Assembly (NCBI GenBank): GCA_964618415.1
Contig: CAZUAT010000017.1
Span: forward strand, 1-43,968
Reading direction: 5' to 3'
Source of the DNA: JACTMI01 sp964618415
GTDB lineage: Bacteria; Acidobacteriota; Thermoanaerobaculia; Multivoradales; JAGPDF01
Length of the DNA stretch: 43,968 bases
A program made the position numbers and the translations under genes. The notes below the pieces were generated by a model. The model saw only the letters and a list, made by a program, of their open reading frames with translations. It had not been told where the DNA came from and did not search any database. Positions 28,038 to 37,748 of this stretch are shown piece after piece; position 1 is the stretch's first letter, and each line of letters opens with the position of its first letter.

Positions 28038-30707
28038 TTACTGCGCGGCGAGGAAATCCGACACGCCTTGCTGCTGCGCCGCGCGGCGGGCGATGCACTG
28101 GTCGAGCGCCTCCAGCGCCCGCGTCAGGTGGATCTCGCCGCCCGGGGCTGCCGCGGCCCTGGGCGCGAAGAGCGCTTCGGCGCGCTCTCGCGTCGCAGCG
28201 TCACACGGGCCGATCGCCAGGTAGGGCAGATAGGCGAGGAACTGCCCGGGCAGCTGCTCGGCGAGGCGGTCGTAATTCGTCTCGACCCAGGCGAGCGTCC
28301 GGTCGCGCGCCGCGCGCTCACTCGAGACAGCGAACAACAGGCCGGACATCTCGCGGACATCAAATGTGCCGGATACCACCAGGGCGAGCGCTGCATCGAT
28401 CGCCTCCGGCTGGCGGAACTGCCCCAGGCTGCTCAGCAGCGCGCGGCGAACCCGCGGGTCGGTCTCGGCGTGCGCCGTGTTCACGTAACGCTGGAACAGC
28501 TCCAGATCGCCGTCGAGGGCGGCCAGCGAGAGCGTCGTGCCGAGCATGTCGGGCGCGATCGCGGCGTGATCCTCGAACCAGCGATCGACCAGCCGGCGCG
28601 CCGCCGCGCGCAGCTTGTGGTCGCCGCCGGGCCCGGCCATCAGGCTCGCCAGGTTGGGACGCAACAGGGCGTCGTCCTCGGACTCGCCGGCGTGCGGCTC
28701 GAGGCCCAGCTGCGCCGCGCGGGCGGCGAACAGCCCGGCCAGGAACCGTTCGTAGTTCGGGCGCAGGTCGTCCGGCACCAGGTGGGCATCAACCGATTCG
28801 GCGATCCGCGCCGCCGACTCGACCACGCTGCGGTGCGGGCTGTCGCGGAAGCGGGGCAGGATGGAGAGCGCAGCCGCAGGACCGACGCTGCCCGAGGCGA
28901 CCAGGAAGGAGAGGTCGTCCAGCAGGGCGATCTGCTCGCCGTCCGGCAGCTCCGCGACGCGCGTCGAAGCGGCTTCGAGGAGGCCACCGCGGTACTCGGT
29001 CAGGTAGTAGCCGACACCATCCGCGTTGCCCGACACCCACTCGGGGCAGAACTCGAGCGGCAGTTCGCCGCTCGCGCCATCGAACAGTAGCCGGGCGCTG
29101 CTCTGCCGGTCGCCGGCGCCGTAGTGGACGCGCAGCGGGATGCGCCAGGTCTGCGCAGGGCCGGCCGGCGAGCCGAGCGGCATGTAGCGGCGCTGGGTCA
29201 GCCGCAGCGCAGGCCGGCTTTCGGGCTCGCCCGCGGGGGGGCAGTCGGCCTCCATCGTCACGACCGGAGCCCCCGGCTGATCGAGGAAGCTGGCGAAGGC
29301 ACGCGCCAGTTCCGGGTCGCCGGCGGCGGCGAGCGCCGCCAGGAAGTCGTCCGAGGTGGCGTTGCCCCAGGCGTGCTTGGCCATGTAGGCGCGGATGCCG
29401 GCGCGGAAGCGGTCCGGGCCGAGCCAGGCCTCGAACATCTCGAGCAGCGCGGCGCCCTTGGTGTAGGAGATGCCGTCGAACGCCGTGAACACGTCGTCGA
29501 GGGTCGCGATCGGCCGCCGCACCTGCCTCGACGACGGCAGGCTGTCAGCGCGCACCGCCCGGCCGCGGCGCAGGGCGCGGTCCGACGGGGTGAACCACTC
29601 GGGGTTCCAGTCGGCGATGATGCGGTCGGAGATCCAGTCGGCGAATCCCTCGTTGAGCCAGATGTCGTCCCACCACTGCATGGTCACCAGGTTGCCGAAC
29701 CACTGGTGCGCGTTCTCGTGGGCGGCGACCGAGGCGTACGCGCGCTTGCGCGCCAGCGGGGCAGCCGCCGGGTCGATGACGATCAGGTTCTCCGAGTAAG
29801 TGATCAGGCCCGGGTTCTCCATCGCACCGAAGCCGACCGTCTGGGGGATGCCGAGGTTGTCGAGCTTGCCGAACGGGTAGGGAATGTCGAAGTAATCCTC
29901 GAGGCGCGCCAGCAGCTCGCCGGTGACCTGGGTGGCCCAGGTCACCTTGCCCTCGCGTCCGCGGGGCACGACGACGCGCACCGGCGTCCGGGCGCGACCC
30001 CAGGTACCGGCCTCGACCACCTCGAACGGGCCGACCCCCAGCGCCACCAGGTAGGAGCTGATCGGGCGCGTGGGGGCGAACTCGTAGCGGATCCGTCCGT
30101 CGGCCTCCGTCCGCTCGGCGACGGGCAGGGTGTTGGCGAAGGCGCGGTTGCCGGCCGGCGCGACGATGGTGAGCTGCCACGGGGCCCGGAAGGCGGGCTC
30201 GTCGAACGACGGGAAGGCGCGCCGCGCGTAGGTCGACTCGAACTGGCTGAAGACGTACCACCGGTCGTCGACCTGCTGTCGGAACAGCCCTTCGGTCTCC
30301 AGTGGATCGAGGCGGCCGCGATAGTCGATCTCGAGGCGGGCGGCGCCTGGCGCCAGCGGACGTCCGGCGTCGAAGCCGACGAACTGGTCGCCACCCGGCA
30401 CGATCGCCGCGGGAAACGACTCGCCCCCGGCGCTGAAGCGGGCGCTCTCGATCTCGAGCTGCTCCGCGTTGAGCCAGACCCGACCGGTGGCGGCGGCGAG
30501 CTCCAGGTCGAGGGTCACCCGGCCGCGGAAGGTCTCCTGGGTGGGATCGATCTCGAGTCGCGCAGCCACTGCGGTGGGCCGCGGGTCCGGGGCCAGACGC
30601 AGCGTCGGCGGGTCCTGCGCCGAGACGGCCGCGGGAGCGAGGGTGAGGGCGAGTACCAGCAGGCGGACCAGGGTGCGCGGCGAGCGCAGGGAGGGCACGA
30701 AGGGCAC
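28038..30707 (-). CDS. Secreted M1 family aminopeptidase
   Basis: The 889-residue product is a zinc aminopeptidase of the PepN/ERAP-like M1 family that trims N-terminal residues from peptides. A hydrophobic signal region (about 15-31, LVLALTLAPAAVSAQ) indicates export. Catalytic motifs are GAMEN (294-298), the zinc site H330-E331-N-A-H334, the third ligand E353 in WLNEGFAD, and the usual downstream tyrosine (SYTKGAALLEM). The C-terminal half is the ERAP1-type helical domain. I chose GTG 30707 because AAGGA lies nine bases upstream and the signal peptide then starts cleanly; a GTG at 30785 would add 26 residues and overlap the cytidine deaminase stop. It follows cdd by 70 bases and is probably in its transcript. 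Confidence 0.92.
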   Translation of the reverse strand: MPFVPSLRSPRTLVRLLVLALTLAPAAVSAQDPPTLRLAPDPRPTAVAARLEIDPTQETFRGRVTLDLELAAATGRVWLNAEQLEIESARFSAGGESFPAAIVPGGDQFVGFDAGRPLAPGAARLEIDYRGRLDPLETEGLFRQQVDDRWYVFSQFESTYARRAFPSFDEPAFRAPWQLTIVAPAGNRAFANTLPVAERTEADGRIRYEFAPTRPISSYLVALGVGPFEVVEAGTWGRARTPVRVVVPRGREGKVTWATQVTGELLARLEDYFDIPYPFGKLDNLGIPQTVGFGAMENPGLITYSENLIVIDPAAAPLARKRAYASVAAHENAHQWFGNLVTMQWWDDIWLNEGFADWISDRIIADWNPEWFTPSDRALRRGRAVRADSLPSSRQVRRPIATLDDVFTAFDGISYTKGAALLEMFEAWLGPDRFRAGIRAYMAKHAWGNATSDDFLAALAAAGDPELARAFASFLDQPGAPVVTMEADCPPAGEPESRPALRLTQRRYMPLGSPAGPAQTWRIPLRVHYGAGDRQSSARLLFDGASGELPLEFCPEWVSGNADGVGYYLTEYRGGLLEAASTRVAELPDGEQIALLDDLSFLVASGSVGPAAALSILPRFRDSPHRSVVESAARIAESVDAHLVPDDLRPNYERFLAGLFAARAAQLGLEPHAGESEDDALLRPNLASLMAGPGGDHKLRAAARRLVDRWFEDHAAIAPDMLGTTLSLAALDGDLELFQRYVNTAHAETDPRVRRALLSSLGQFRQPEAIDAALALVVSGTFDVREMSGLLFAVSSERAARDRTLAWVETNYDRLAEQLPGQFLAYLPYLAIGPCDAATRERAEALFAPRAAAAPGGEIHLTRALEALDQCIARRAAQQQGVSDFLAAQ

Positions 30708-30777
30708 GGGCGGGATTCCTTTCCGGGGTGCCGGGGGGCGGGCAAGGCTCCGCCCGCTCGGGTCGTCGACTCGTGAG

Positions 30778-31194
30778 TTACGCACCCGGCGGACGGAGGT
30801 TGCGTCCCTCCGGCAGCCGGAAGACCTGCGGGAACAGCTCGCCGAGCGTCGTCACGCGCCTCTCCCCGCCGACGGAGGCGAGCAGGATCGGCAGCTCGGG
30901 GGGACAGAACTCGGCCAGCGTCTCCCGACAGAGCCCGCACGGTGGGGCCGGCGGGTCGGCCTCGGTGAGGATTGCCACCGCGGCGAGCTCGCGCCCTCCG
31001 GCCGCGACGGCGGCCGCCACCGCGCCCCGCTCGGCGCACAGCGTCACGCCGTACGAGCGATTCTCGATGTTGCAGCCGGCGAAGATGCGGCCGTCGGAGG
31101 TGGCGACGGCGGCGCCGACCGCGAAGCGGCTGTAAGGGGCGTGGGCGTGGGCGCGGGCCGCAGCGGCGGCGGCGAGGAGAGGCTCCCAGTTCAT
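30778..31194 (-). CDS. cdd: Cytidine deaminase
   Basis: Cdd hydrolyses cytidine and deoxycytidine to uridine nucleosides in pyrimidine salvage. The 138-residue protein is the short tetrameric type. It has zinc ligands C53 with the proton shuttle E55 in LCAERGA and C86/C89 in PPCGLC, preceded by the substrate loop CNIENRSYG. Length and motifs are complete. ATG 31194 is the family start; the open frame continues upstream on this strand but crosses the divergent promoter region. No Shine-Dalgarno is present; an extended -10 lies eleven bases upstream. It precedes the M1 peptidase gene, with no evident functional tie. Confidence 0.93.
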   Translation of the reverse strand: MNWEPLLAAAAAARAHAHAPYSRFAVGAAVATSDGRIFAGCNIENRSYGVTLCAERGAVAAAVAAGGRELAAVAILTEADPPAPPCGLCRETLAEFCPPELPILLASVGGERRVTTLGELFPQVFRLPEGRNLRPPGA

Positions 31195-31205
31195 CGGACA
31201 GCCGC

Positions 31206-31214
31206 AGGCTAGCA
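31206..31214 (-). promoter_or_regulatory. Extended -10 TGCTAGCCT before cdd
   Basis: Minus-strand TGCTAGCCT (31214-31206) ends eleven bases before ATG 31194. The lack of a Shine-Dalgarno fits an almost leaderless transcript. Confidence 0.4.
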
Positions 31215-31251
31215 CTGCGCGCCGCGGCGCGAGCAGCCCTCGGCGCTCGGG

Positions 31252-31257
31252 TAGGCT
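31252..31257 (+). promoter_or_regulatory. -10 element TAGGCT of the SpoIIE-type phosphatase gene
   Basis: TAGGCT lies 74 bases before ATG 31332. A Shine-Dalgarno GAGGA (31318-31322) precedes the start. It shares the divergent spacer with the cdd promoter. Confidence 0.35.
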
Positions 31258-31331
31258 CGGGCGCCATAGCTGCCGCGGCCGCCGCGAACTCCGGCGTCGC
31301 GCGTACGTATCAGGGACGAGGAATCCGCTCC

Positions 31332-33743
31332 ATGCGCTATCCGTACCGAACGACGCTCGTCTGGCTCGCCGTTCTGATCTTCGGCGCGCTCGCCGTCCGC
31401 TGGGCGTTCCCGCGCGCCTTTCCCCTGGCTCCTGCCGAGTGGACGATGTCGCGCCAGGAGGCCCGGCTCGTGGCGCTCGAGCAGATGCGGGTGCTCGGGG
31501 ATCTCCCGGAGCGGCCGCTGGTGGTCGTCCGGATGGGTGACGACGCGCGGCTGGAGTACCGGATCCTCGAGGACGTCCCGGGTCGGCGTGCGGCGCAACT
31601 GCGCGACTCGGCACTCGGCGAGCAGATCATCACCTGGGAGGTCGTCGTCTATGCCCCGCAGGCGACGCCCAAGAACTGGTCGTACAAGGCCGAGTACAGC
31701 CTCGACGGCCAACTGCTCGCTCTCCAGCGCGGATTCCTGCCGACCGATCCGGGCCTGCGGCTGCGCGAGGACCTCGCGATCGAGCGGGCGACCGCGCTGC
31801 TCGGCGAGCTGGGCATCGACGTGGGGAGGCTCGAGCCGCCGACGGTGCGGCGCCAGGACCTGGAGAAGCGGACCGATCTGTTCGTCCGCTTTGCCGATCC
31901 CGAGCGCGCGCTGGGCGATCGCCTCGCCTACGGTATCGAGGTGGCATTCGCCGGCGACCAGCTGGCCGGTTTCACCCACTACCGGGACGATCCGGACGAG
32001 CAGCAGGTGGCGATGGCGCTGCAGCCGGTCGGCCTTTACGGCAACATCGCGTTCTTCTCGACCTTCCTCGTGCTGCCGCTGGTGGCGCCGGTGTTCCTGC
32101 GCCGCTACCACGAAGGCGAAGTCGGCGTGCACCGCGCGCTGCAGATTGCCGGCCTGATGCTGGTCTGCGGACTCGGGGTCTTCCTGCTCTCGTCGCTCGG
32201 GGCGACCCAGAACTCCACCTGGGGGGTGCTGTCGCGGCTGCAGGTCACCTGGATGTGGGGCGGGCAGATGCTGGTCATCTGGGTGCTCCCGATGGCGATC
32301 GTGTCGTTGCTTTCCTGGTCGGTGGGCGAGTCGATGATGCGCGAGCGGGAAGGCCGGAAGCTTGCCGCCTTCGACGCCCTCTTCCAGCGCGACTTCGCGA
32401 ACCGCACGGTGGCACTGGCGTCGCTGCGCGGCTACGCGGCCGGGTTCGCCATCGCCGCGCTCACCCTGCTGGCCGTGCTCGCCACGGTGCGCGCCGGCGC
32501 TCTGGCGCCGGTGACGTTCCAGCTCGGGCCGTTCTGGCACCACGCGCGATTCCCGGGCCTTGCGCTGGTGCTTTTCAACGTCATCTTCACCCTCTTCACC
32601 ACCCTGTTCGGGCGTCTCTTCCTGGTGCCGTGGCTGCAGCGCCGGCTGGGGCGCTGGATCGGCGCCGCGCTGGCCGCGGTCATTACGAGCTTCATCTTCT
32701 TCGCTCCCATCCTGCTGCTGCCGCTCAAGTCGGCAGTGCCGATCTGGCTGGCCTGGAGCGCCGCCACGGTGCTGCTGTTCGTGACGACCGACCTGCTGTC
32801 GACGCTACTCGCCACGTTCACCGCGAGTTCCGTCCTGATGTCGTGGCCGTTCGTGAGCGCTCTCGACCCGTCCACACAGGTGCAGGGCTGGATCGCGCTG
32901 CTCGCCGGCGCCGTGCCGCTCGTCCTGACGGCGCGCCATCTGCTCTCCGAGCGCGAGTTCGCCTATCGCTACGAGGACGTGCCGCCGCACGTGCGGCGCA
33001 TCGCCGAGCGCGAGCGCCAGCGGGTCGAACTGGAGACGGCCCGGAACATCCAGAGTTCGATCCTGCCGCAGCTGCCCGACGCGCTGCAGGGGGTCGAGCT
33101 GGCCCACACCTACCTGCCGGCCACCGAGGTCGGCGGCGACTTCTACGACGTGCTGGCGCTCGAGGACGGGCGCCTGGCGGTGGCGGTGGGCGACGTCGCC
33201 GGCCACGGCGTCTCGTCGGGGCTCGTCATGTCGATGGCCAAGTCGGCGCTGGCGGTTCAGGTGTCGTTCGACCCGGAAGTCGCGGCGGTCTTCGCGACGC
33301 TCAACCGGATGGTCTACCAGAGTGCCCGCAAACGGCTGCTGGCCACGCTCTGCTATGCCGTCGTCGACCCACGGCGGCGCGAGCTGACCTTTGCGAGTGC
33401 CGGCCACCTGTTCCCGTATCGCCTGGGCGCCGACGGCCGGGTCGAGGCGCTCGAGTCCGTCTCCTATCCTCTGGGCGTCCGCCCGACTCTCGAGGTGGTT
33501 CCCCGGCGAGCCTCACTCGAGGCGGGGGACACCATCTTTCTGTTCAGTGACGGCCTGGTCGAGGCGCGGCGAGCCGGCAGTGAGGAGCACTTCGGTTTCG
33601 AGCGGCTCGAGGGGCTGCTGGCAGGTCTGCGCGCCCGTCCGCCACGGGCGCTGCGCGACGCCGTCCTCGCCGCGCTGACCGAGTTCGTCGGCGACGGCCC
33701 GCGGGAGGACGACCTCACCTTGCTGGTGCTGCGGATGCCCTGA
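31332..33743 (+). CDS. Membrane-bound SpoIIE-type PP2C serine/threonine phosphatase
   Basis: The 803-residue protein has one N-terminal membrane helix (about 8-28), an extracytoplasmic region (about 30-235), a cluster of six to eight membrane helices (about 240-540), then a cytoplasmic SpoIIE/PP2C domain (about 570-803). Metal-binding aspartates are in place: EVGGDFYD (D603), VGDVAGHG (D621), FSDGLVEA (D740) and EDDLTLL (D793, D794). Such phosphatases dephosphorylate STAS antagonists in partner-switching circuits, and the membrane part probably senses an envelope or membrane signal. The STAS protein at 22616 is a candidate substrate, but it is 8.7 kb away, so this is inference. A start at 31332 is supported by GAGGA nine bases upstream; the open frame before it lies antisense to cdd. 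Confidence 0.88.
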   Translation: MRYPYRTTLVWLAVLIFGALAVRWAFPRAFPLAPAEWTMSRQEARLVALEQMRVLGDLPERPLVVVRMGDDARLEYRILEDVPGRRAAQLRDSALGEQIITWEVVVYAPQATPKNWSYKAEYSLDGQLLALQRGFLPTDPGLRLREDLAIERATALLGELGIDVGRLEPPTVRRQDLEKRTDLFVRFADPERALGDRLAYGIEVAFAGDQLAGFTHYRDDPDEQQVAMALQPVGLYGNIAFFSTFLVLPLVAPVFLRRYHEGEVGVHRALQIAGLMLVCGLGVFLLSSLGATQNSTWGVLSRLQVTWMWGGQMLVIWVLPMAIVSLLSWSVGESMMREREGRKLAAFDALFQRDFANRTVALASLRGYAAGFAIAALTLLAVLATVRAGALAPVTFQLGPFWHHARFPGLALVLFNVIFTLFTTLFGRLFLVPWLQRRLGRWIGAALAAVITSFIFFAPILLLPLKSAVPIWLAWSAATVLLFVTTDLLSTLLATFTASSVLMSWPFVSALDPSTQVQGWIALLAGAVPLVLTARHLLSEREFAYRYEDVPPHVRRIAERERQRVELETARNIQSSILPQLPDALQGVELAHTYLPATEVGGDFYDVLALEDGRLAVAVGDVAGHGVSSGLVMSMAKSALAVQVSFDPEVAAVFATLNRMVYQSARKRLLATLCYAVVDPRRRELTFASAGHLFPYRLGADGRVEALESVSYPLGVRPTLEVVPRRASLEAGDTIFLFSDGLVEARRAGSEEHFGFERLEGLLAGLRARPPRALRDAVLAALTEFVGDGPREDDLTLLVLRMP

Positions 33744-33770
33744 CGGCAGCGGGACCCTCCCGCGAGGCGA

Positions 33771-33776
33771 TAGACT
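33771..33776 (+). promoter_or_regulatory. -10 element TAGACT of the sucCD operon
   Basis: TAGACT lies 57 bases before the TTG start of sucC, just after the SpoIIE-type gene. The hexamer and the following GGCG match the TAGACTGGC upstream of the STAS gene. Confidence 0.45.
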
Positions 33777-33833
33777 GGCGCCGAGCGTTCCGGGGCGCCA
33801 GCTCCGTTTCGAATCCATCCGAGGAGGTCTCGA

Positions 33834-35002
<1,169 letters not shown>

Positions 35003-35003
<1 letters not shown>

Positions 35004-35874
35004 TGGCGATCTGGCTCAATCGCGACACCCGACTGCTGGTGCAGGGCATCACCGGGCGCGAGGGCAAGTTCCACGCCCTCGGCTGCCGCGACTACGGCAC
35101 GCAGGTGGTCGGCGGTGTGACCCCGGGCAAGGGAGGCGAGGCGGTCGAAGGCATTCCGGTCTTCGACTCCGTCGAGCAGGCGCGCGAGGCGACCGGCGCC
35201 AACGCCACGATGATCTTCGTGCCGCCGCCGTTCGCGGCCGATGCGATCTGTGAGGCAGCGGCGTCGGGGATCGAACTGATCGTCGCCATCACCGAGGGGA
35301 TCCCGGTGGCCGACATGCTGGTCGTGCGGGCGTTCCTGCGCGACTATCCGGGCGTGCGGCTGATCGGTCCCAACTGCCCCGGCATCATCACGCCCGGGCA
35401 GGCCAAGATCGGCATCATGCCGGGCCACATCCACCGGCCCGGCAAGGTCGGCGTGGTGTCGCGCTCCGGCACGCTCACCTACGAGGCGGTCTGGCAGCTC
35501 ACCGGCCTCGGCCTGGGGCAGTCGACCTGCGTCGGCATCGGCGGCGACCCGGTCAACGGCACCCAGTTCCTCGACGTGCTCGAGGCGTTCCGAGCCGACG
35601 GCGACACCGAGGCCGTGATCATGATCGGTGAGATCGGCGGCGACGCGGAAGAGACCGCGGCGGCGTGGGTCAAGGATCACTTCGACCGCCCGGTGATCGG
35701 CTTCATCGCCGGTCGGACGGCACCGCCGGGACGCCGTATGGGCCACGCCGGCGCCATCGTCAGCGGCGGCGCCGGCACCGCCGACGCCAAGATGCAGGCG
35801 ATGCGCGAGGCCGGCATCCACGTCTGCGACAGCCCCGCCGACCTCGGCGCCACCGTCGCCCGCGCCCTGGGCAA
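35003..35874 (+). CDS. sucD: Succinate--CoA ligase, alpha subunit (last residues lost in gap)
   Basis: SucD carries the CoA-binding site and the phosphohistidine of succinyl-CoA synthetase. 290 residues are visible, about the full family length (289 in E. coli), so only the stop and perhaps a few residues lie in the N run at 35875. Motifs: VQGITGREGKFHA, IGPNCPGIITP, VSRSGTLTYEA, GIGGDPVNGT, GEIGGDAEE and the active-site histidine in GRRMGHAGAI. ATG 35003 overlaps the sucC stop; a GTG at 35000 would add one residue. The reading frame continues through the Ns into the next gene by chance, so an apparent fusion is an artefact. Confidence 0.94.
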
Positions 35875-35974
35875 NNNNNNNNNNNNNNNNNNNNNNNNNN
35901 NNNNNNNNNNNNNNNNNNNNNNNNNNNNNNNNNNNNNNNNNNNNNNNNNNNNNNNNNNNNNNNNNNNNNNNNNN
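35875..35974. other. Assembly gap (100 Ns)
   Basis: Exactly 100 unknown bases, the usual placeholder for a scaffold join of unknown length. The true distance between sucD and the following gene, and any genes within it, cannot be known from this sequence. Confidence 0.98.
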
Positions 35975-36610
35975 TTTTCGTTCGGCGAGACGGTCGAGGC
36001 GGATCGGGCGTGGCTCGAGCGGGCGGCGCCGGGGCCGGTGGGGTTCGTGCCGGCGGCGTCGGGTTCGGTCGACTACGGGCGGCACTTCACCGACTACCTG
36101 CAGGCGACGTTCGGTCGTCCGGTCGAGGTGATTCCGATCTACCGCGATCGCGACGCGCGGCGCGGGCGCAACCTAGAGCGACTGGCGGCCTGCCCGGCGG
36201 TCTACCTGGGCGGCGGTCTCGCCGAGCAGCTGCTCGACGCGCTGGCCGGCTCGCCGGCCGCCGAACTGCTCGCGGCCCGGCTGCGCGACGGCGGCCTGGT
36301 GGTGGCGATTGCGGCCGCCGCTCAGGCCTGCGGCGAGGTCGTGCGCGCGATTGCCGGGGGCGGTATCCTCGACGGGCTGGGGCTGTTGCCGGGAGTCGCG
36401 GTGGAGACCAACTTCGACCCGGCGCACGATCGGCGCCTGCGCCAGCTGGTGGCGCACCCGCGCGTCGAGCGCGGCATCGGGCTGGCAGCCGGCGCACTGC
36501 TGATGGTCGGCTCCGACGGCCGCTTCGAGGCGCAGGGCGACGTGCTGGCGCTCGGCGGCCCGGATGCCGACCTGGTTCCCCTGGTCGGGGAAGCCCCGGG
36601 CAGCGACTGA
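35975..36610 (+). CDS. Peptidase S51/cyanophycinase-like protein lacking the catalytic serine (5' end in gap)
   Basis: The visible 211 residues show a Rossmann-like class I glutamine-amidotransferase fold as in S51 enzymes. VGFVPAASGSVDYGRHFTDY is followed by a second strand (PVEVIPIYRDRD), the LGGGLAEQLLDAL segment typical of cyanophycinase and dipeptidase E, and a late NFDPAHDRRLRQLVAHP close to the S51 motif around the catalytic histidine. Where S51 enzymes carry the nucleophile in GxSAGA, this protein reads AIAAAAQACG, with Ala (GCG, 36311-36313) in place of Ser. It may therefore be non-catalytic or use another chemistry. The start is hidden by the gap. It lies 23 bases before the peroxiredoxin gene. 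Confidence 0.7.
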   Translation, partial: FSFGETVEADRAWLERAAPGPVGFVPAASGSVDYGRHFTDYLQATFGRPVEVIPIYRDRDARRGRNLERLAACPAVYLGGGLAEQLLDALAGSPAAELLAARLRDGGLVVAIAAAAQACGEVVRAIAGGGILDGLGLLPGVAVETNFDPAHDRRLRQLVAHPRVERGIGLAAGALLMVGSDGRFEAQGDVLALGGPDADLVPLVGEAPGSD

Positions 36611-36633
36611 GCGGAAGCTCGAGAGGGGAGACG

Positions 36634-37185
36634 ATGCGCAAACTTCGCAAGGGACCGATCGCGTTGGCGATCCTGGGAGGCATCATGCTGTTCGGAATGA
36701 TCGGCAGAGCGGACGAACTCGAACTCGGCGCGCAGCTTCCGGCGGTGACGGTCGCCGACCAGAACGGCGCCTCCGTCGACCTCGCGGCAGCGGGCGGGCA
36801 GGGCTGGACGCTCGTCTACTTCTACCCGAAGGCGGACACGCCCGGCTGCACCAAGCAGGCCTGCAGCCTGCGCGACGCCTATGCGACCCTGCTCGACAAG
36901 GGTGTGCGCGTCTTCGGCGTTTCGAGCGACGAGGTGGCCGACCAGAAGGCGTTCCAGGAGAAGTACCACTTGCCGTTCACGCTGCTTGCCGACACCGAGA
37001 AGAAGGTGATCGGGGCCTTCGGCGTTCCGTACATCACCGGTTTCGCCAAGCGGCAGGCGTTTCTGTTCCGCGACGGCAAGCTGGTCTGGCGCGACCTGGC
37101 GGCATCGACGGAGGAACAGGCGGCCGACGTGCTGGCGGCCATCGAGTCGGCGGGCGACTCCGCCGAGGCCGGCGGCGGCGCCTGA
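36634..37185 (+). CDS. Exported PrxQ/Bcp-type peroxiredoxin
   Basis: The 183-residue protein reduces peroxides with a peroxidatic cysteine. YPKADTPGCTKQACSLRD holds C72 and, five residues on, C77, the resolving cysteine of the PrxQ/Bcp class. The N-terminus (MRKLRKGPIALAILGGIMLF, about 1-26) is a signal peptide or anchor, unlike cytoplasmic Bcp, so it should act in the periplasm. Reductant would have to come from an envelope thiol system such as the DsbD/thioredoxin pair in this window (inference). GGGGAG (36625-36630) lies just before ATG 36634. Upstream open frame belongs to the shadow of the S51-like gene. Confidence 0.9.
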   Translation: MRKLRKGPIALAILGGIMLFGMIGRADELELGAQLPAVTVADQNGASVDLAAAGGQGWTLVYFYPKADTPGCTKQACSLRDAYATLLDKGVRVFGVSSDEVADQKAFQEKYHLPFTLLADTEKKVIGAFGVPYITGFAKRQAFLFRDGKLVWRDLAASTEEQAADVLAAIESAGDSAEAGGGA

Positions 37186-37211
37186 AGCGGGCGGCCGGCC
37201 GCGGCGAGGCT

Positions 37212-37240
37212 TTCGACGGCGGACGGCGGCGCGATAGACT
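37212..37240 (+). promoter_or_regulatory. Promoter of ndk (TTCGAC-17-TAGACT)
   Basis: TTCGAC (37212-37217) and TAGACT (37235-37240) are separated by 17 bases. The leader to ATG 37310 is 69 bases and contains CCGAGGAG as Shine-Dalgarno. Confidence 0.45.
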
Positions 37241-37309
37241 CGGCGGTGACCACGGCCCGTTCCCCGGCGCCGCGGATTCCCAGCCACGGTACCGAGGAGA
37301 TCGCTTTCC

Positions 37310-37732
37310 ATGCAGACGACGCTTGCCATCCTGAAACCCGACACGGTCGCCGCCGGCAACGCCGGCAACGTCCTCGCGCACCTCGAACGCGACGGCTTCG
37401 TGCTGCGCGGCCTGCGGGTGATTCACCTGACTCGCGACCAGGCCGAGGCGTTCTACGCCGTCCACCGCGAGCGCCCGTTCTTCGGCTCGCTGGTCGAGTT
37501 CATGACCGAGGGCCCGGTCATTCCGGTCGCTCTCGAGCGCGAGGACGCCGTGGCCCGTCTGCGTGAGGTGATGGGCGCAACGGATGTCGCCAAGGCGGCC
37601 GACGGCACGATCCGCAAGCTCTACGGCACGTCGATCGAGCGCAACGCCATCCACGGCTCCGATTCGCCCGAGAACGCGGCGATCGAGCTGGCTTTCTTCT
37701 TCCCGACCACCGAGCGAATCGCGGCGCGCTGA
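37310..37732 (+). CDS. ndk: Nucleoside diphosphate kinase
   Basis: Ndk transfers the gamma-phosphate between nucleoside triphosphates and diphosphates through a phosphohistidine. The 140-residue product has the full pattern: TLAILKPDTV at the N-terminus, FYAVHRERPFFGSLVEFM, the active-site histidine H115 in RNAIHGSDSPENA and the C-terminal IELAFFF. Length is normal. Its own promoter lies upstream, and the small Cys protein follows 16 bases downstream, probably on the same mRNA. Confidence 0.96.
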   Translation: MQTTLAILKPDTVAAGNAGNVLAHLERDGFVLRGLRVIHLTRDQAEAFYAVHRERPFFGSLVEFMTEGPVIPVALEREDAVARLREVMGATDVAKAADGTIRKLYGTSIERNAIHGSDSPENAAIELAFFFPTTERIAAR

Positions 37733-37748
37733 GCGCCGGGAGGTCGTC

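Noticed and set aside
30972..33743. A 923-residue version of the SpoIIE-type protein
   Set aside because: The extra 120 residues are antisense to cdd and cross the divergent promoter region; ATG 31332 has a Shine-Dalgarno and a clean membrane helix.
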